From NCBI GenBank assembly GCA_007126675.1, contig SLAU01000200.1:1-6899 (forward strand): 6,899 nucleotides of DNA, written 5' to 3'. Made by a program: the position numbers and the translations under genes. The notes beneath the pieces are model-generated. The model did no database searches and was not told where the DNA came from. It saw only the letters and a program-made list of their open reading frames with translations. Shown here piece by piece: positions 5,669-6,899 of the stretch. Position 1 is the first letter of the stretch, and the number at the start of each line of letters is the position of its first letter. Origin of the DNA: Balneolaceae bacterium. Lineage in GTDB: Bacteria; Bacteroidota; Rhodothermia; Balneolales; Balneolaceae.

Positions 5669-6899
5669 TGTTACTTCATCATCTCCGATTCTGAATGATT
5701 CTACACTGCTCCATTCACCTGTACCGGCTTCATTTTCGGCTCGTACCCTCCAATAGTAAACCTGCTCGGCAGCTTCATTAAATACGATCGAAGTGTCTTG
5801 CGTAACTTCATCAAGCAGTATCGATGCACCATCGAACTCGTCGTTATCTGCAACCTGCACCTGGTAGGTATCAGCATTAAACACCGGCAGCCATTTTAAA
5901 TCCGGAATCGGATCCACGGCAACTCCTCCAACCGGCTCGCTAAGCTGAGGGGCTGATGGCACCGTTTCTTCAACTTCAAGATCAGCAAGTGATACCCAGC
6001 CCGACACAAACGGCCCGCCTGCAGCATCATGGAAGGTTGCGCTAAATCCGGGATTGGAACCGCCCACGTTACCGGGCACAGTTACATTTGAGAAAAATGC
6101 AGTTCCCGAAACAATGAAACCAAAAGCCCTTACATCACCATCGCTTATTCCAAGCGCATCTTTCGCAATGGCGATTTCAAGCCCGGTTTCCGGATTACCG
6201 CTTTCTCTGAAAGCATACCTGACACTGTTTTCCGGTAAAAATCCTGTGTGCGCTTCAGGCCCGGTTCCCACTTCACCGTCACCTCCCGGAGCATCCGTTG
6301 AACTTAAAATAACGGCCCCCTCATTACCGCTTTCCTGGTAACGTGCCATACTTAGCACAATCTGTTGCTGCGCCCATGACATCGATATACCAAGATCAAC
6401 ATCAAACGACATTGTGAAATCAGTGTACTCATTTCCCGGATTTAAAAAGTGAACTGCGCCCGGTGCACTTCCAAGAGGTTCTCCGGCCGGGATACCTTCA
6501 AGCTCTGAAAACTCAAGCATAATTCCGATCCCATCACCATTATTTCCTTCAAATGCCAGTTCCGCATCCACTGCCAGGTATAGCGAATCATTATCAGCAA
6601 AAATGTAGAGTCCTTTTACATCTTTGTTATCTCCAAACCCTGCATTATTAGTTGTTTTTTGCGCGAAATTCACCCAGTCGGGCTCATTGATTGTACCGTT
6701 GATTATGATTCCTTCCTGCGATGCCGGATCAATTACAGTGAATTCGCCTGAAATCTGATCCTGACCGGTCCCCGATTCCGTTTCATACTCGATGGTAAAC
6801 GTAATCAGATAATCTCCCTCTTCCGAAATTTCAAACGGATCAAACTGAACTGACCTGCCGCTGCTGCCGGGAATTTGATCAACGATTTGAGAATCTCCG
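5396..6899 (-). CDS. secreted/surface multidomain protein with DOMON/CBM9-like, FnIII-like and T9SS C-terminal domains (5' end missing)
   Basis: C-terminal 500 codons of a large exported protein. The frame stays open from the TAA at 5396-5398 to the window edge, so the N-terminus and signal peptide lie to the right. In protein order: residues from bases 6898 to about 6713 form an Ig-like beta-rich stretch (PFEISEEGDYLITFTIEYE). Bases about 6710-5987 encode a DOMON/CBM9-like domain that begins INGTINEPDW and includes GLYIFADNDSLYLAVDAEL, NGDGIGIMLEF and GLEIAIAKDALGI. Bases about 5959-5687 encode a fibronectin-III-like domain (DLKWLPVFNADTYQVQVADN ... YYWRVRAENEAGTGEWS). The last 90 residues are a T9SS sorting tail. 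A GTG at 6671-6673 is an internal Val, not a start. DOMON/CBM9-like modules bind sugars or haem in other proteins; here the ligand is unknown. Expected location is the cell surface or outside the cell. The following gene starts 139 bases away. Confidence 0.85.
   Translation of the reverse strand, partial: GDSQIVDQIPGSSGRSVQFDPFEISEEGDYLITFTIEYETESGTGQDQISGEFTVIDPASQEGIIINGTINEPDWVNFAQKTTNNAGFGDNKDVKGLYIFADNDSLYLAVDAELAFEGNNGDGIGIMLEFSELEGIPAGEPLGSAPGAVHFLNPGNEYTDFTMSFDVDLGISMSWAQQQIVLSMARYQESGNEGAVILSSTDAPGGDGEVGTGPEAHTGFLPENSVRYAFRESGNPETGLEIAIAKDALGISDGDVRAFGFIVSGTAFFSNVTVPGNVGGSNPGFSATFHDAAGGPFVSGWVSLADLEVEETVPSAPQLSEPVGGVAVDPIPDLKWLPVFNADTYQVQVADNDEFDGASILLDEVTQDTSIVFNEAAEQVYYWRVRAENEAGTGEWSSVESFRIGDDEVTPDEITLRQNYPNPFTAENGTEIEFDLPEQAQVRLEVFDMLGRRVAVLVDGVVDAGEQSVFLDTAGFASGVYIYRLVINGTTLNRKMTVFR
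5687..5959 (-). other. fibronectin type III-like domain
   Basis: About 90 residues lead from SAPQLSEPVGG to VESFRIG. They show the hallmark pattern of a proline-rich entry, a core Trp in DLKWLP, the Tyr strand TYQVQVADNDEF, and the YYWRVRAENEAGTGEWS strand pair. The domain sits between the DOMON/CBM9-like domain and the sorting tail, where FnIII units usually act as spacers. A binding role of its own is not evident. Confidence 0.75.
5987..6710 (-). other. DOMON/CBM9-like beta-sandwich domain
   Basis: About 240 residues with the family layout: an entry motif 'NGTINEPDWV', a strand pair KGLYIFADND and SLYLAVDAEL, a GDGIGIMLEF strand, and a late GLEIAIAKDALGI...VRAFGFIVSG pair. The region between is rich in Gly and acidic residues, as in exported, possibly Ca2+-stabilised domains. 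In CBM9 and DOMON families this fold binds sugars or haem, but I cannot see which ligand residues apply here. The family call is by pattern, without a profile search. Confidence 0.6.

Noticed and set aside
6054..6341. Plus-strand open frame of 95 codons opposite the exported protein
   Set aside because: Its Pro/Ser-rich translation mirrors the Gly/acidic-rich codons of the real gene on the other strand; it is a compositional shadow.
1..6899. Mobile elements, CRISPR arrays, tRNA/rRNA genes, riboswitches
   Set aside because: No transposase or integrase motif, no regularly spaced direct repeats and no tRNA-like fold was found by reading; the window is nearly all conserved coding sequence.

Overview
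The window is ordinary protein-coding chromosome, about 95% coding by eye. It comes from a member of the Bacteroidota/Balneolota/Rhodothermota group, and Balneolota-like is my best guess. The main evidence is the minus-strand protein at the right end, which finishes in a type IX secretion (T9SS/Por) sorting tail of the 'NYPNPF ... GVYIYRL' kind. Gene starts are also AT-rich with no clear Shine-Dalgarno sequence, as is usual in that group. I see no RNA genes, insertion sequences, CRISPR arrays or integrases.

Left half, plus strand (1-3714): four genes lie head to tail. The first is the 3' part of an alpha/beta hydrolase of the phospholipase/carboxylesterase class. After 54 bases comes a KefC-like CPA2 cation:proton antiporter with a cytosolic NAD-binding domain. 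Its last 8 bases overlap a cytosolic DsbA/FrnE-like thioredoxin-fold protein with a CGWC active site. That gene in turn overlaps an NmrA-like NAD(P)-binding reductase by 4 bases (ATGA). The last three genes are almost certainly co-transcribed and translationally coupled. A dinucleotide-sensing antiporter, a dithiol protein and an NAD(P)H-type reductase together suggest a redox- or electrophile-responsive ion-efflux module. That function is inferred; the parts themselves are clear.

Centre, minus strand (3729-5256): two genes are transcribed toward the first group and end 14 bases from it. They are an OlsB/GlsB-like GNAT N-acyltransferase followed, 16 bases later, by a PlsC-family O-acyltransferase. 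This is the order and pairing expected for a two-step aminolipid pathway (ornithine or glycine lipids): an N-acylated amino acid is made first and then O-acylated.

Right end, minus strand (5396-6899, open at the window edge): this is the C-terminal 500 codons of a large secreted or surface protein. It has a beta-sandwich region, a DOMON/CBM9-like domain, a fibronectin-III-like domain and the T9SS tail. The only sizeable non-coding stretch is the 139-base AT-rich gap at 5257-5395, which should hold the end of this gene's transcript and the promoter of the acyltransferase pair.

No wholly new system stands out. The best candidates for a second look are the coupled antiporter/dithiol/reductase operon and the aminolipid gene pair.
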